Below, piece after piece: positions 51,507 to 59,146 of a DNA stretch of 64,000 nucleotides. Position 1 is the stretch's first letter; each line of letters begins with the position of its first letter. The stretch spans positions 806,001 to 870,000 of the forward strand of contig NZ_JBHRTF010000004.1 in assembly GCF_042646205.1 (NCBI RefSeq), given 5' to 3'. The position numbers and the translations under genes are program-made. The notes beneath the pieces were generated by a model. That model was not told where the DNA came from. It saw nothing but the letters and a program-made list of their open reading frames with translations, and did no database searches. This stretch comes from Cellvibrio fontiphilus_A (GTDB lineage Bacteria > Pseudomonadota > Gammaproteobacteria > Pseudomonadales > Cellvibrionaceae).

Positions 51507-52142
51507 ATGAGTCAAACCCTGACCATCGCGCTCACCAAAGGGCGCATTCTGGAAGAGACACTACCACTGCTGGCGGCAGCGGATATTCGCCCGCTCGAAG
51601 ATATGGAAAAGAGCCGCAAGCTGGTATTTGAAACTACCCAACCCAATGTGCGTTTTTTATTGTTGCGCGGTGCAGATGTTCCCACCTACGTGCAATTTGG
51701 TGCGGCCGATATGGGTATTTCCGGAAAAGACACTCTGATGGAAAACGGCGCTGAAGGTTTGTATGAACCGCTCGATTTAAATATCGCGCGCTGCAAATTA
51801 ATGACCGCTGGCGTGAAGGGTGAATCCCTGCCGGCTGGTCGTATTCGTGTTGCCACCAAGTATGTGAATATCGCCAAACAATATTACGCATCCCAAGGTC
51901 GCCAGACGGATATCATCAAGCTCTACGGTGCGATGGAGTTGGCACCGATTATGAATTTGGCCGACGAAATTGTGGATATTGTCGATACCGGCAATACCCT
52001 GCGTGCGAATGGCTTGGAGCCGCGCGATTTTATTGCAGATATCAGCTCGCGTTTGATCGTGAACAAAGCTTCAATGAAAATGAAACACGTACAAATCCAA
52101 AATATTATCGACCATATCGCCAAGGCAGTTGCGGTCGATTAG
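51507..52142 (+). CDS. hisG: ATP phosphoribosyltransferase, short form
   Basis: HisG of the short type, 211 residues, first enzyme of histidine synthesis (PRPP plus ATP). The ATG at 51507 follows AAAAAAGG. Motifs: LTIALTKGRILEETLPLL, LRGADVPTYVQFGAADMGISGKD, RVATKYVNIAKQYY, and VDTGNTLRANGLEP (PRPP binding). The C-terminal regulatory domain of long HisG is absent, so activity should need HisZ, which is not in this window. hisD follows. Confidence 0.95.
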   Translation: MSQTLTIALTKGRILEETLPLLAAADIRPLEDMEKSRKLVFETTQPNVRFLLLRGADVPTYVQFGAADMGISGKDTLMENGAEGLYEPLDLNIARCKLMTAGVKGESLPAGRIRVATKYVNIAKQYYASQGRQTDIIKLYGAMELAPIMNLADEIVDIVDTGNTLRANGLEPRDFIADISSRLIVNKASMKMKHVQIQNIIDHIAKAVAVD

Positions 52143-52155
52143 TTTTTTATGTCCT

Positions 52156-52187
52156 CAATTGCAAATGCCAATGTGCATTTGCAATTG
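52156..52187 (+). repeat. perfect 13-bp inverted repeat between hisG and hisD
   Basis: CAATTGCAAATGC and GCATTTGCAATTG form a perfect 13-bp stem with a 6-nt loop, 55 bp upstream of hisD. No T-run follows, so it is more likely an mRNA structure or processing site than a terminator. Confidence 0.7.
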
Positions 52188-52241
52188 ATCAGCGGCATTA
52201 TCAGTTCATCTTGTCTAACTCTGTGTCTAAAAGAGAATTCC

Positions 52242-53549
52242 ATGTCTGACTCTATCATCACCCGTTTGGATGCAAGCCAAAGCGATTTTAATCAGCAGTT
52301 GGATCAATTGTTGGCCTGGGAATCGGTAAGTGATACCCGTGTTGCAGCAGTTGTCGACGACATCTTGCATCAAGTCAAAACGCGCGGTGATATTGCAGTG
52401 GTGGAGTTCACCAATAAATTTGACCGTCGTTCAGCGCAAAGCATGAATGATTTTGTTGTCACACCAGCAGAATTACAAAATGCACTGACACAAATTCGCC
52501 CTGAGCAACGTGCTGCCTTGGAAGTTGCTGCTGAACGTATTCGCAGTTATCACCAGCATCAATTGCAAAGTTCATGGCGCTACACGGAAGCTGACGGCAC
52601 TGTGCTTGGCCAGCAAATTTCGGCGATGGAACGTGTGGGGTTGTATGTGCCCGGTGGTAAAGCGTCTTACCCTTCATCGGTGTTGATGAATGCGATTCCG
52701 GCCAAGGTCGCGGGTGTTGATGAATTAACGATGGTAGTGCCCGCGCCTGATGGTGAAATCAGCCCAATGGTGTTAGCAGCTGCAGCGATTGCGGGCGTGG
52801 ATCGCGTCATTACGATTGGTGGTGCGCAAGCAGTTGCGGCGCTTGCCTACGGCACTGAAACCATAGCCAAAGTCGATAAAATTGTCGGCCCTGGTAACAT
52901 CTATGTAGCGACGGCCAAGCGCGCGGTATTCGGTCAGGTGGCGATTGATATGATCGCTGGTCCTTCTGAGATTTTAGTGGTGTGCGATGGTTTGACCGAC
53001 CCCGATTGGATCGCGATGGATTTATTCAGTCAGGCTGAGCACGATGAACAGGCGCAATCGATTTTGCTGTGCCCGGATGCGGAATATTTGGATAAGGTTG
53101 AATCATCCATTAAGAAATTATTGCCAACACTTGCGCGCGAAAGCATCGCCAGTGTGTCGTTAAAAAATCGCGGTGCCTTGATTAAAGTTGCAGATATGGA
53201 GCAGGCAATTGCTGTGAGCAATCGCATCGCACCTGAGCATTTGGAATTGTCGATTGCTGACCCGGAAGCCTGGTTGCCGAAAGTGCGCCACGCGGGCGCA
53301 ATTTTTATGGGGCGCTTTACTCCTGAAGCGTTGGGCGATTATTGTGCTGGTCCCAACCACGTGTTGCCCACCTCGGGTACTGCGCGTTTTTCATCGCCAC
53401 TGGGTGTGTACGATTTCCAAAAGCGCAGCTCGATTATTATGTGCTCGGCATCGGGTGCATCAGAGTTGTCCAAAACAGCATCGGTGCTTGCACGCAGTGA
53501 ATATCTTGAAGCGCATGCACGCTCGGCGGAGTATCGGATTATCGACTAA
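52242..53549 (+). CDS. hisD: histidinol dehydrogenase
   Basis: HisD, 435 residues from the ATG at 52242 (MSDSIITRLD). It catalyses the last two oxidations of histidine synthesis with NAD and zinc. Motifs: ERVGLYVPGGKASYPSSVLMNAIPAKVAGV, GGAQAVAALAYGT, KIVGPGNIYVATAKRAVFG, SQAEHDEQAQSIL (Zn-binding His), and FTPEALGDYCAGPNHVLPTSGTARFSSPLGVYDF. AAGAGAA precedes the start. It is downstream of hisG; other his genes are not in the window. Confidence 0.97.
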   Translation: MSDSIITRLDASQSDFNQQLDQLLAWESVSDTRVAAVVDDILHQVKTRGDIAVVEFTNKFDRRSAQSMNDFVVTPAELQNALTQIRPEQRAALEVAAERIRSYHQHQLQSSWRYTEADGTVLGQQISAMERVGLYVPGGKASYPSSVLMNAIPAKVAGVDELTMVVPAPDGEISPMVLAAAAIAGVDRVITIGGAQAVAALAYGTETIAKVDKIVGPGNIYVATAKRAVFGQVAIDMIAGPSEILVVCDGLTDPDWIAMDLFSQAEHDEQAQSILLCPDAEYLDKVESSIKKLLPTLARESIASVSLKNRGALIKVADMEQAIAVSNRIAPEHLELSIADPEAWLPKVRHAGAIFMGRFTPEALGDYCAGPNHVLPTSGTARFSSPLGVYDFQKRSSIIMCSASGASELSKTASVLARSEYLEAHARSAEYRIID

Positions 53550-53560
53550 TTATGGTTGGT

Positions 53561-53610
53561 AATGTTGAAATAAAAATGGGCGCTGATGCGCCCATTTTTA
53601 TTTCAACATT
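53561..53610. terminator. perfect 23-bp bidirectional terminator between hisD and degS
   Basis: Arms 53561-53583 and 53588-53610 are perfectly complementary over 23 bp with a TGAT loop. They have GGGCGC/GCGCCC at the top and A/T-rich tails on both sides. It lies between the convergent hisD and degS genes. Confidence 0.92.
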
Positions 53611-53614
53611 ATTG

Positions 53615-54736
53615 TTATGTCTTGGTTTGTGTATTGCTGCGTTCACCCGCAATTGCTTCTAATTCAATCGATTCGCCATTGCGGATTAAATTCATTTTTA
53701 CTTTGGATTTCGGTACCAGTTTATTCACCAGTTCCATGCATTGGCGCGCATCTTCTATCTCTTCATCATTAATGTGCGTCAAAATATCATTTGGTCGCAC
53801 ACCGGCGATATGTGCCGGGCCATTCGGATAAATTCCAGAAATCACAATACCTTTGGTGCGCGGATGGGTGCCGCCTTCAATTCCCAGCCAGCCGCGAATA
53901 ACTCGTCCATGTTGGGCGATTTGACGCAAGCTTTCCATTGCAATTTTTGCTGGTACTGCAAAGCTAATTCCAGATGAAGTGTTGTACTCATCAAGTACCG
54001 CTGTATTGATTCCTATCAAGTTTCCGTAAGCATCAACCAAGGCGCCGCCGGAGTTTCCAGGATTGATCGCAGCATCAGTTTGAATAAAATTTTCGCGATA
54101 GGCTTCTTCGCTGATGCCAACATTCCAACGGCCTGTAGCACTGACAATGCCTTGGCTGACACTTTGTCCTACACCAAACGGATTGCCAATTGCCAACACC
54201 ACATCGCCAACTCTCACTTTGTCTGAGTCGCCAAGCGTGATTGGGCTGATGTTATCAAGTTCTATTTTAAGTACTGCCAAATCGTTGTCTGAATCCATGC
54301 CTACTAGTTCAGCTGCAGTGACGCGGCCATCGTAAAGCAGTACAGCAATACGATCAGCGCCGTTGATAACATGGTTATTCGTAAGAATGAGTCCCGAACT
54401 ATCAACTATCACACCTGATCCCAAGGTTTTTTGCATGCGTTCTTGCTGTGGTGTATTGGAGTTGTTGTATAAATGACGAAAGAATGGGTTGTTTGAGAGG
54501 TTGCGATAACGCTCAATTACGCGTTTTTCAGTATAAATATTCACTACAGCTGGGGCTGCGCGATTAACAGCATCGGCGTAAGAAACGACTCCATATGGCA
54601 AATGATTCTGTAGCATTTGTACATCGGAGGTCTTGGTTTGGCGCAATTGGGGAAATAGCAAAAGTGCGAGTAAAGCAATAATAACGCCTGCGGTGATCGG
54701 CCAACCAAAAAATTGCAGCAAGCGTTGCAGTTGCAT
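53615..54736 (-). CDS. degS: membrane-anchored serine protease DegS/AlgW
   Basis: A 373-residue HtrA-type protease. One N-terminal membrane helix (about residues 12-32), a trypsin-like domain with the triad His (LTNNHVI), Asp (SDNDLAVLKI) and Ser (NPGNSGGALVD), and one PDZ domain (about 275-355). The single PDZ and membrane anchor mark the DegS/AlgW type rather than DegP/DegQ. DegS senses misfolded outer-membrane proteins and cuts the anti-sigma-E factor RseA/MucA. It lies downstream of a terminator and zapG on the minus strand. Confidence 0.93.
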   Translation of the reverse strand: MQLQRLLQFFGWPITAGVIIALLALLLFPQLRQTKTSDVQMLQNHLPYGVVSYADAVNRAAPAVVNIYTEKRVIERYRNLSNNPFFRHLYNNSNTPQQERMQKTLGSGVIVDSSGLILTNNHVINGADRIAVLLYDGRVTAAELVGMDSDNDLAVLKIELDNISPITLGDSDKVRVGDVVLAIGNPFGVGQSVSQGIVSATGRWNVGISEEAYRENFIQTDAAINPGNSGGALVDAYGNLIGINTAVLDEYNTSSGISFAVPAKIAMESLRQIAQHGRVIRGWLGIEGGTHPRTKGIVISGIYPNGPAHIAGVRPNDILTHINDEEIEDARQCMELVNKLVPKSKVKMNLIRNGESIELEAIAGERSNTQTKT

Positions 54737-54776
54737 ACTGGGCGTCTCCAGTGAGTGTCATGCTAAGTCAGGTCAA

Positions 54777-54804
54777 TAAAAACCCCGCTGATTAGCGGGG
54801 TTTT
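54777..54804 (-). terminator. intrinsic terminator after zapG
   Basis: AAAACCCCGCT and AGCGGGGTTTT arms on the minus strand, followed by TTTTTATT. It separates zapG from degS. Confidence 0.88.
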
Positions 54805-54864
54805 GCGTGCGTCTTAATTTTGTGTGCTGCATTCGGAGCTTCTTTCCGGGTGCTTAGGTAATTA

Positions 54865-55371
54865 TCAGTAGCGGTTTGCTTTACCGTCAAAGTCATAATC
54901 TTCCGCTGATTCTGTTGGAAGGCGAGAGCTATCTACCGGGTCGTCACGCAAACCATAGTCTTCGCTCAGTGCACCTTTGCTGCCGGGTGCTTTGGGCGCC
55001 CAATCGCGTGGAGGTTCAATCTGCTGGCCGGTGATATAGGATTTGGTGCCTCCACCTAGTCCGCTATTGGCTGAATCCAATATTTGCCGGCTAATGGCAG
55101 GAGTAGCTAATTTGAGTGCGCCACTTGCAAGATGCTCATGTACTTCACGATAAGATTGGGTGAGGTTATTAACTAGCTCGGACGTTTGCGCAAAGTGTTC
55201 GGCAACATCGCGTTGGTAACTTTGCAGTGATGTTTCTGCGTGATGTAGGCGCTGCTCAAGATTATGCCCCAATAAACGGGCGCGGAAACTGTACATAATA
55301 AAAGCAGCTACACCGCCACCTGCGAGCAGGCAAACTAAGCCAGTGACAACGAGGGTACTAAATGAATACAC
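54865..55371 (-). CDS. zapG: cell division-associated protein ZapG (YhcB, DUF1043)
   Basis: A 168-residue protein with one N-terminal membrane helix (residues about 5-25) and a long cytoplasmic coiled coil (RARLLGHNLEQRLHHAETSLQSYQRDVAEHFAQTSELVNNLTQSYREVHEHL). This is the YhcB/DUF1043 layout; in enteric bacteria it links cell division and envelope growth. The last ~80 residues are disordered-looking and acidic. Single gene. Confidence 0.9.
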   Translation of the reverse strand: MYSFSTLVVTGLVCLLAGGGVAAFIMYSFRARLLGHNLEQRLHHAETSLQSYQRDVAEHFAQTSELVNNLTQSYREVHEHLASGALKLATPAISRQILDSANSGLGGGTKSYITGQQIEPPRDWAPKAPGSKGALSEDYGLRDDPVDSSRLPTESAEDYDFDGKANRY

Positions 55372-55513
55372 AGCTATCTCCTACTGAATAACGACCTTAA
55401 GTCAGCAATATACTGCCGAGCGCATCAATACACCTATTATAAGTCCATTTTCTCATTAAAATGGGCAAAAATTATCGCTCTGTGCGAAACACCGCTGACA
55501 TTAGAGGTATTGA

Positions 55514-56182
55514 ATGGTTTTTCCGTTTGCAAAAGAACAGGCAGTTTTTGTCCCTGGGCCCAGCGGTCAATTGGAAGCAATGATTCATGCTCCGGATGAC
55601 GAAGGAGTGTTTTCGGAGCGTCGGGCTATCGCTATCATTTGTCACCCGCATCCGCAACATGGCGGCACTATGGATAACAAAGTGGTTACCACACTCATGC
55701 GAGTGTACCGCGATCTGGGTATTGCTGTGGTGCGCTTTAATTTTCGCGGTGTAGGTAGAAGCGAAGGGCAGTTTGATAATGCCATAGGTGAGCAAGATGA
55801 TCTTTTGGCTATGGTTGCTTGGTTGAACCAACAATTTCCTGATGCGCCTTTGTTACTGACAGGTTTTTCGTTTGGTTCCTCCATTGCTGCTCAGGTTAGT
55901 TATGAGGTTGCTCGATTGTTGCATCTTGCGCTGATTGCTCCACCGGTTGAGCGATATCCCTATGCGCGTAACGGCAAATTCAACTGCCCTTTGTGTGTGG
56001 TGCAGGGGGGTAAGGATGAGAGGGTAGTTGCCTCTGGTGTTTATGATTGGGCGGCCTCGCTGCAAAGTGATGTGGAGTTGATTCGCTATCCTGAGGCCGG
56101 TCATTTTTTTCATGGTTATTTAACAGCACTCAAAGTTGATTTGAGTGCCGCGATAGAGCGGCAATTAACAGAGGTAGTATGA
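55514..56182 (+). CDS. alpha/beta hydrolase of the COG2945 type
   Basis: A 222-residue cytoplasmic alpha/beta hydrolase. The nucleophile elbow is GFSFGS (Ser about 119), with an oxyanion block ICHPHPQHGGTMDNKVV and VRFNFRGVGRSEG upstream, and a late VVQGGKDERVV (catalytic Asp) and AGHFFHG (catalytic His). Substrate unknown; the family hydrolyses small esters. Its stop codon overlaps the zapE start by 4 bp (ATGA), which suggests coupled translation. Confidence 0.9.
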   Translation: MVFPFAKEQAVFVPGPSGQLEAMIHAPDDEGVFSERRAIAIICHPHPQHGGTMDNKVVTTLMRVYRDLGIAVVRFNFRGVGRSEGQFDNAIGEQDDLLAMVAWLNQQFPDAPLLLTGFSFGSSIAAQVSYEVARLLHLALIAPPVERYPYARNGKFNCPLCVVQGGKDERVVASGVYDWAASLQSDVELIRYPEAGHFFHGYLTALKVDLSAAIERQLTEVV

Positions 56183-57315
56183 CAGGCGAGATGGCGGTTT
56201 CTTTATCACCTCTGGAACGCTATCGGCGTGATTTGACTCGTTCCGATTTTCGACACGACACTGCTCAGGAGCAGGCGGTTCAACACTTGCAGCGACTTTA
56301 TGAGGAGTTGGTTGCGGCTTGGCAAGATGAGCAACAGCAGTCTGCCTTGGGGGCTTTTTTCAAGCGGCTGCGCGGCGACGAGTCGCGCAAGTTGGTGCGC
56401 GGACTTTATTTCTGGGGTGGAGTAGGGCGCGGTAAAACCTACCTGATGGATAATTTTTTTGAAAGTTTGCCTTTTGAGCAGAAGTTACGTGCCCACTTTC
56501 ATCGGTTTATGCGCCGGGTGCATGCTGAGTTAAAAAAGTTGGACGGGCAAAAAAATCCACTCAAAAAAGTCGCCGATATTATTGCGCATGAGGCAAGAGT
56601 TATTTGCTTTGATGAGTTTTTTGTTTCGGATATTACCGATGCCATGATTTTGGGTACGTTGATGGAAGAGTTGTTTGCTCGCGGTGTTACGCTGGTGGCC
56701 ACCTCCAATATTGTCCCGGATGGTCTTTACAGGGATGGCTTGCAGCGCGCTCGTTTTCTGCCGGCGATAGCGCTACTGAATGAGCACACGCTAGTTGTCA
56801 ATGTTGATGGTGGTGTTGATTATCGGTTGCGCGCGCTTGAGCAGGCTGAGCTTTACCATTATCCACTTGATGAAGCTGCCGATAAAAGTTTGCTATGTAG
56901 TTTCAAGAGTTTACTGCCGTCTGGGGGTATTTATCAGAGCGATGTAGCGCTGGAGGTTGAAGGGCGCATGATCCTTGCTCGCCATCTAGGCGAAGGTGTG
57001 GCTTGGTTTGACTTTGTTGAGCTTTGTGACGGCCCCCGGTCGCAGAATGATTACATTGAATTGGCGCGCGAGTATCACACGGTTGTGCTGAGTAATGTGC
57101 CTGCCTTGGGTCGTGCCAAGGATGATCAGGCGCGCCGTTTTGTAAACTTGGTAGATGAGTTTTATGATCGCCAGGTCAAGTTGGTGATTTCTGCAGAACT
57201 GCCTCTGGCTAATCTTTACTCAAGTGGTAAGTTGGATTTTGAATTCCAGCGCACAGTTAGTCGTTTACTGGAAATGCAGAGTCACGACTATTTGGCTAAG
57301 CCACATCGGCCTTAA
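56179..57315 (+). CDS. zapE: cell division protein ZapE (AFG1-like ATPase)
   Basis: A 378-residue ATPase of the ZapE/AFG1 family, which acts at the constriction ring under stress in E. coli. Walker A FWGGVGRGKTYLMD (residues about 77-90), Walker B VICFDEFFVSDITDAMI, sensor ATSNIVPDGLY and a C-terminal RLLEMQSHDYLA. The family order is intact. It overlaps the upstream hydrolase gene by 4 bp; GAGGTAG precedes the ATG at 56179. rplM follows after a gap of about 110 bp. Confidence 0.94.
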   Translation: MTGEMAVSLSPLERYRRDLTRSDFRHDTAQEQAVQHLQRLYEELVAAWQDEQQQSALGAFFKRLRGDESRKLVRGLYFWGGVGRGKTYLMDNFFESLPFEQKLRAHFHRFMRRVHAELKKLDGQKNPLKKVADIIAHEARVICFDEFFVSDITDAMILGTLMEELFARGVTLVATSNIVPDGLYRDGLQRARFLPAIALLNEHTLVVNVDGGVDYRLRALEQAELYHYPLDEAADKSLLCSFKSLLPSGGIYQSDVALEVEGRMILARHLGEGVAWFDFVELCDGPRSQNDYIELAREYHTVVLSNVPALGRAKDDQARRFVNLVDEFYDRQVKLVISAELPLANLYSSGKLDFEFQRTVSRLLEMQSHDYLAKPHRP

Positions 57316-57428
57316 TAAATTGCACTTAGTCGTTGAAAAGTGGGTATTTGCTGTGTAGTATGCCGCCTCCCTGTTTTAGGGATGTCTGTATATTTAAAAT
57401 TTGTATCCACCAATTAGGCAGGAATAAC

Positions 57429-57857
57429 ATGAAGACCTATATTGCCAAAGCAGAATCTGTCTCTCAGGACTGGTTCATCGTGGATGCGGCTGGAAAAACC
57501 CTCGGCCGTTTATCTGCGGAAATTGCCTCGCGTTTGCGTGGTAAGCACAAGCCAGAATTCACTCCGCACGTTGATACCGGTGACTACATTGTAGTGATCA
57601 ACGCTGCACAAGTGCGTGTGACTGGTCGTAAAGCAACTGACAAGATTTACTATTCGCACACTGGTTTTGTGGGTGGCATTAAATCTATCAGCTTCCAAAA
57701 GTTGATTGAAAAAGCTCCAGAGCGCACCATCCAGACTGCCGTTAAAGGTATGTTGCCAAAGGGTCCACTGGGGCGCGCTATGTTCAAAAAACTGAAAGTT
57801 TATGCAGGTAATGAGCATCCACATGCTGCTCAGCAACCTAAAGAACTGAGCATCTAA
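57429..57857 (+). CDS. rplM: 50S ribosomal protein L13
   Basis: L13, 142 residues, an early assembly protein of the large subunit. The start ATG 57429 follows AGGAATAAC. Motifs: LGRLSAEIASRLRGKHKPEFTPHVDTGDYIVVINAA, VRVTGRKATDKIYYSHTGF, and GMLPKGPLGRAMFKKLKVYAG. The leader (57316-57428) holds a small hairpin (TCCCT...AGGGA, 57368-57382) where L13 autoregulatory leaders lie in other species; I cannot confirm equivalence. rpsI follows 11 bp later. Confidence 0.98.
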   Translation: MKTYIAKAESVSQDWFIVDAAGKTLGRLSAEIASRLRGKHKPEFTPHVDTGDYIVVINAAQVRVTGRKATDKIYYSHTGFVGGIKSISFQKLIEKAPERTIQTAVKGMLPKGPLGRAMFKKLKVYAGNEHPHAAQQPKELSI

Positions 57858-57868
57858 GGGGAGCTGAC

Positions 57869-58258
57869 ATGTCTGCACAATTTTACGGCACCGGCCGTCG
57901 CAAAACCTCTACCGCGCGTGTGTTCATCACCGCTGGTTCAGGCACTATCACTGTAAATGACCGTCCTTTGGATGAGTATTTCGGCCGTCCAGTAGCGCGC
58001 ATGGTAGTGCGTCAACCGCTGGAGCTGGTTGGTTTAGTTGAGAAGTTTGATGTAAACGTCACCGTGTCTGGCGGCGGTAGCTTTGGTCAAGCAGGCGCTA
58101 TTCGTCATGGTCTGACTCGTGCTCTGATGGAGTATGACGAAAGTCTCCGTAGCGAATTGCGTAAAGCTGGTTACGTTACTCGCGACTCTCGTGAAGTTGA
58201 GCGTAAGAAAGTGGGTCTGCGCAAAGCGCGTAAGAAGCCACAGTTCTCCAAGCGTTAA
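57869..58258 (+). CDS. rpsI: 30S ribosomal protein S9
   Basis: S9, 129 residues. It has QFYGTGRRKTSTARVFI at the start, GGGSFGQAGAIRHGLTRALMEYD in the middle and the basic tail ending KKPQFSKR that reaches the P-site tRNA. It starts 11 bp after rplM (SD GGGGAG), as in nearly all gammaproteobacteria. A terminator follows before petA. Confidence 0.98.
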   Translation: MSAQFYGTGRRKTSTARVFITAGSGTITVNDRPLDEYFGRPVARMVVRQPLELVGLVEKFDVNVTVSGGGSFGQAGAIRHGLTRALMEYDESLRSELRKAGYVTRDSREVERKKVGLRKARKKPQFSKR

Positions 58259-58305
58259 TGATTTGTCCCGGTTGCGGCTTTTTCCGCAACTGGTTGACTA
58301 TCATC

Positions 58306-58343
58306 AAAAACGCCCAAGTCTATGCTGGCTTGGGCGTTTTTTT
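58306..58343 (+). terminator. intrinsic terminator after rpsI
   Basis: AAAAACGCCCAAG and CTTGGGCGTTTTT form a long stem with a T-run at the 3' side. Confidence 0.9.
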
Positions 58344-58545
58344 ATGTCTAGAATTGCGCACTTATAACCCACTGAATAAGTGTGGTTATTCTTGTAAGCC
58401 GAGCGCGAATTCATTAAGATTGCCCGCCTTTTCTTGAGTCACCCAATAATCCTTTGTCGCCATACTTCGTATAAGCCTTAGTTCAGGTTGTGGGGCGATG
58501 TGAGGCGATTTACTAGCCGTTAAAGCTGTTAGGGGAGAATTCGTC

Positions 58546-59145
58546 ATGAGTAATGACGCAGTAAACAAAACGCGCCGTCGCGTGTTGATCGGTGCCACCT
58601 GTGCGGTGGGGGCGGTTGGCGTGGTGGGTGCCGCTATTCCATTTGTAGGCTCGTGGAGCCCCAGTGCCAAAGCAAAAGCTGCCGGTGCACCGGTCAAATA
58701 CAACATCAGCAAAATAGAGCCGGGCGCTATGGTCACCGTTGAGTGGCGCGGTAAGCCGGTTTTCATAGTGCGTCGTACGCAGGCAGCCCTTGATAGCTTA
58801 AAGGCTGTTGAAGCCCAGGGTGTGCTTCTGGATCCGGATTCCAAAGAAACGATGCAGCCAAGTTATGCACAGAATCCAGAGCGAGCAATCAATAAAGAAT
58901 TCGCTATATTGTTGGGTATTTGTACACACCTTGGTTGTGCTCCAATGTTCCGTCCGGATGTAGGCGCTGCGGATCTTGGTGGTGACAAGTGGCAAGGTGG
59001 TTTCTTCTGTCCTTGTCATGGTTCCAAATATGACCTCGCTGGTCGTGTTTATTCTGGCGTACCCGCACCTCTCAACCTGGAAGTTCCTCCTCATCGTTAT
59101 GAGAGCGACTCAGTAGTTGTGATTGGCGAAGATCAGGAGGCTTGA
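58546..59145 (+). CDS. petA: ubiquinol-cytochrome c reductase iron-sulfur subunit (Rieske)
   Basis: The Rieske protein, 199 residues, with a twin-arginine-like N-terminus (TRRRVLIGATCAVGAVGVVGAA) that holds the single membrane anchor. The [2Fe-2S] ligands are in CTHLGC (Cys/His, residues about 125-130) and CPCHGSKYD (about 152-160). It is the electron entry from quinol to cytochrome c1. GGGGAG precedes the start. The cytochrome b/c1 gene follows 1 bp later with SD AGGAGG. Confidence 0.97.
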   Translation: MSNDAVNKTRRRVLIGATCAVGAVGVVGAAIPFVGSWSPSAKAKAAGAPVKYNISKIEPGAMVTVEWRGKPVFIVRRTQAALDSLKAVEAQGVLLDPDSKETMQPSYAQNPERAINKEFAILLGICTHLGCAPMFRPDVGAADLGGDKWQGGFFCPCHGSKYDLAGRVYSGVPAPLNLEVPPHRYESDSVVVIGEDQEA

Positions 59146-59146
59146 T

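Noticed and set aside
57361..57428. L13 autoregulatory leader upstream of rplM.
   Set aside because: Only a 5-bp hairpin is visible; not enough to assign a known leader, so it is mentioned only in the rplM entry.
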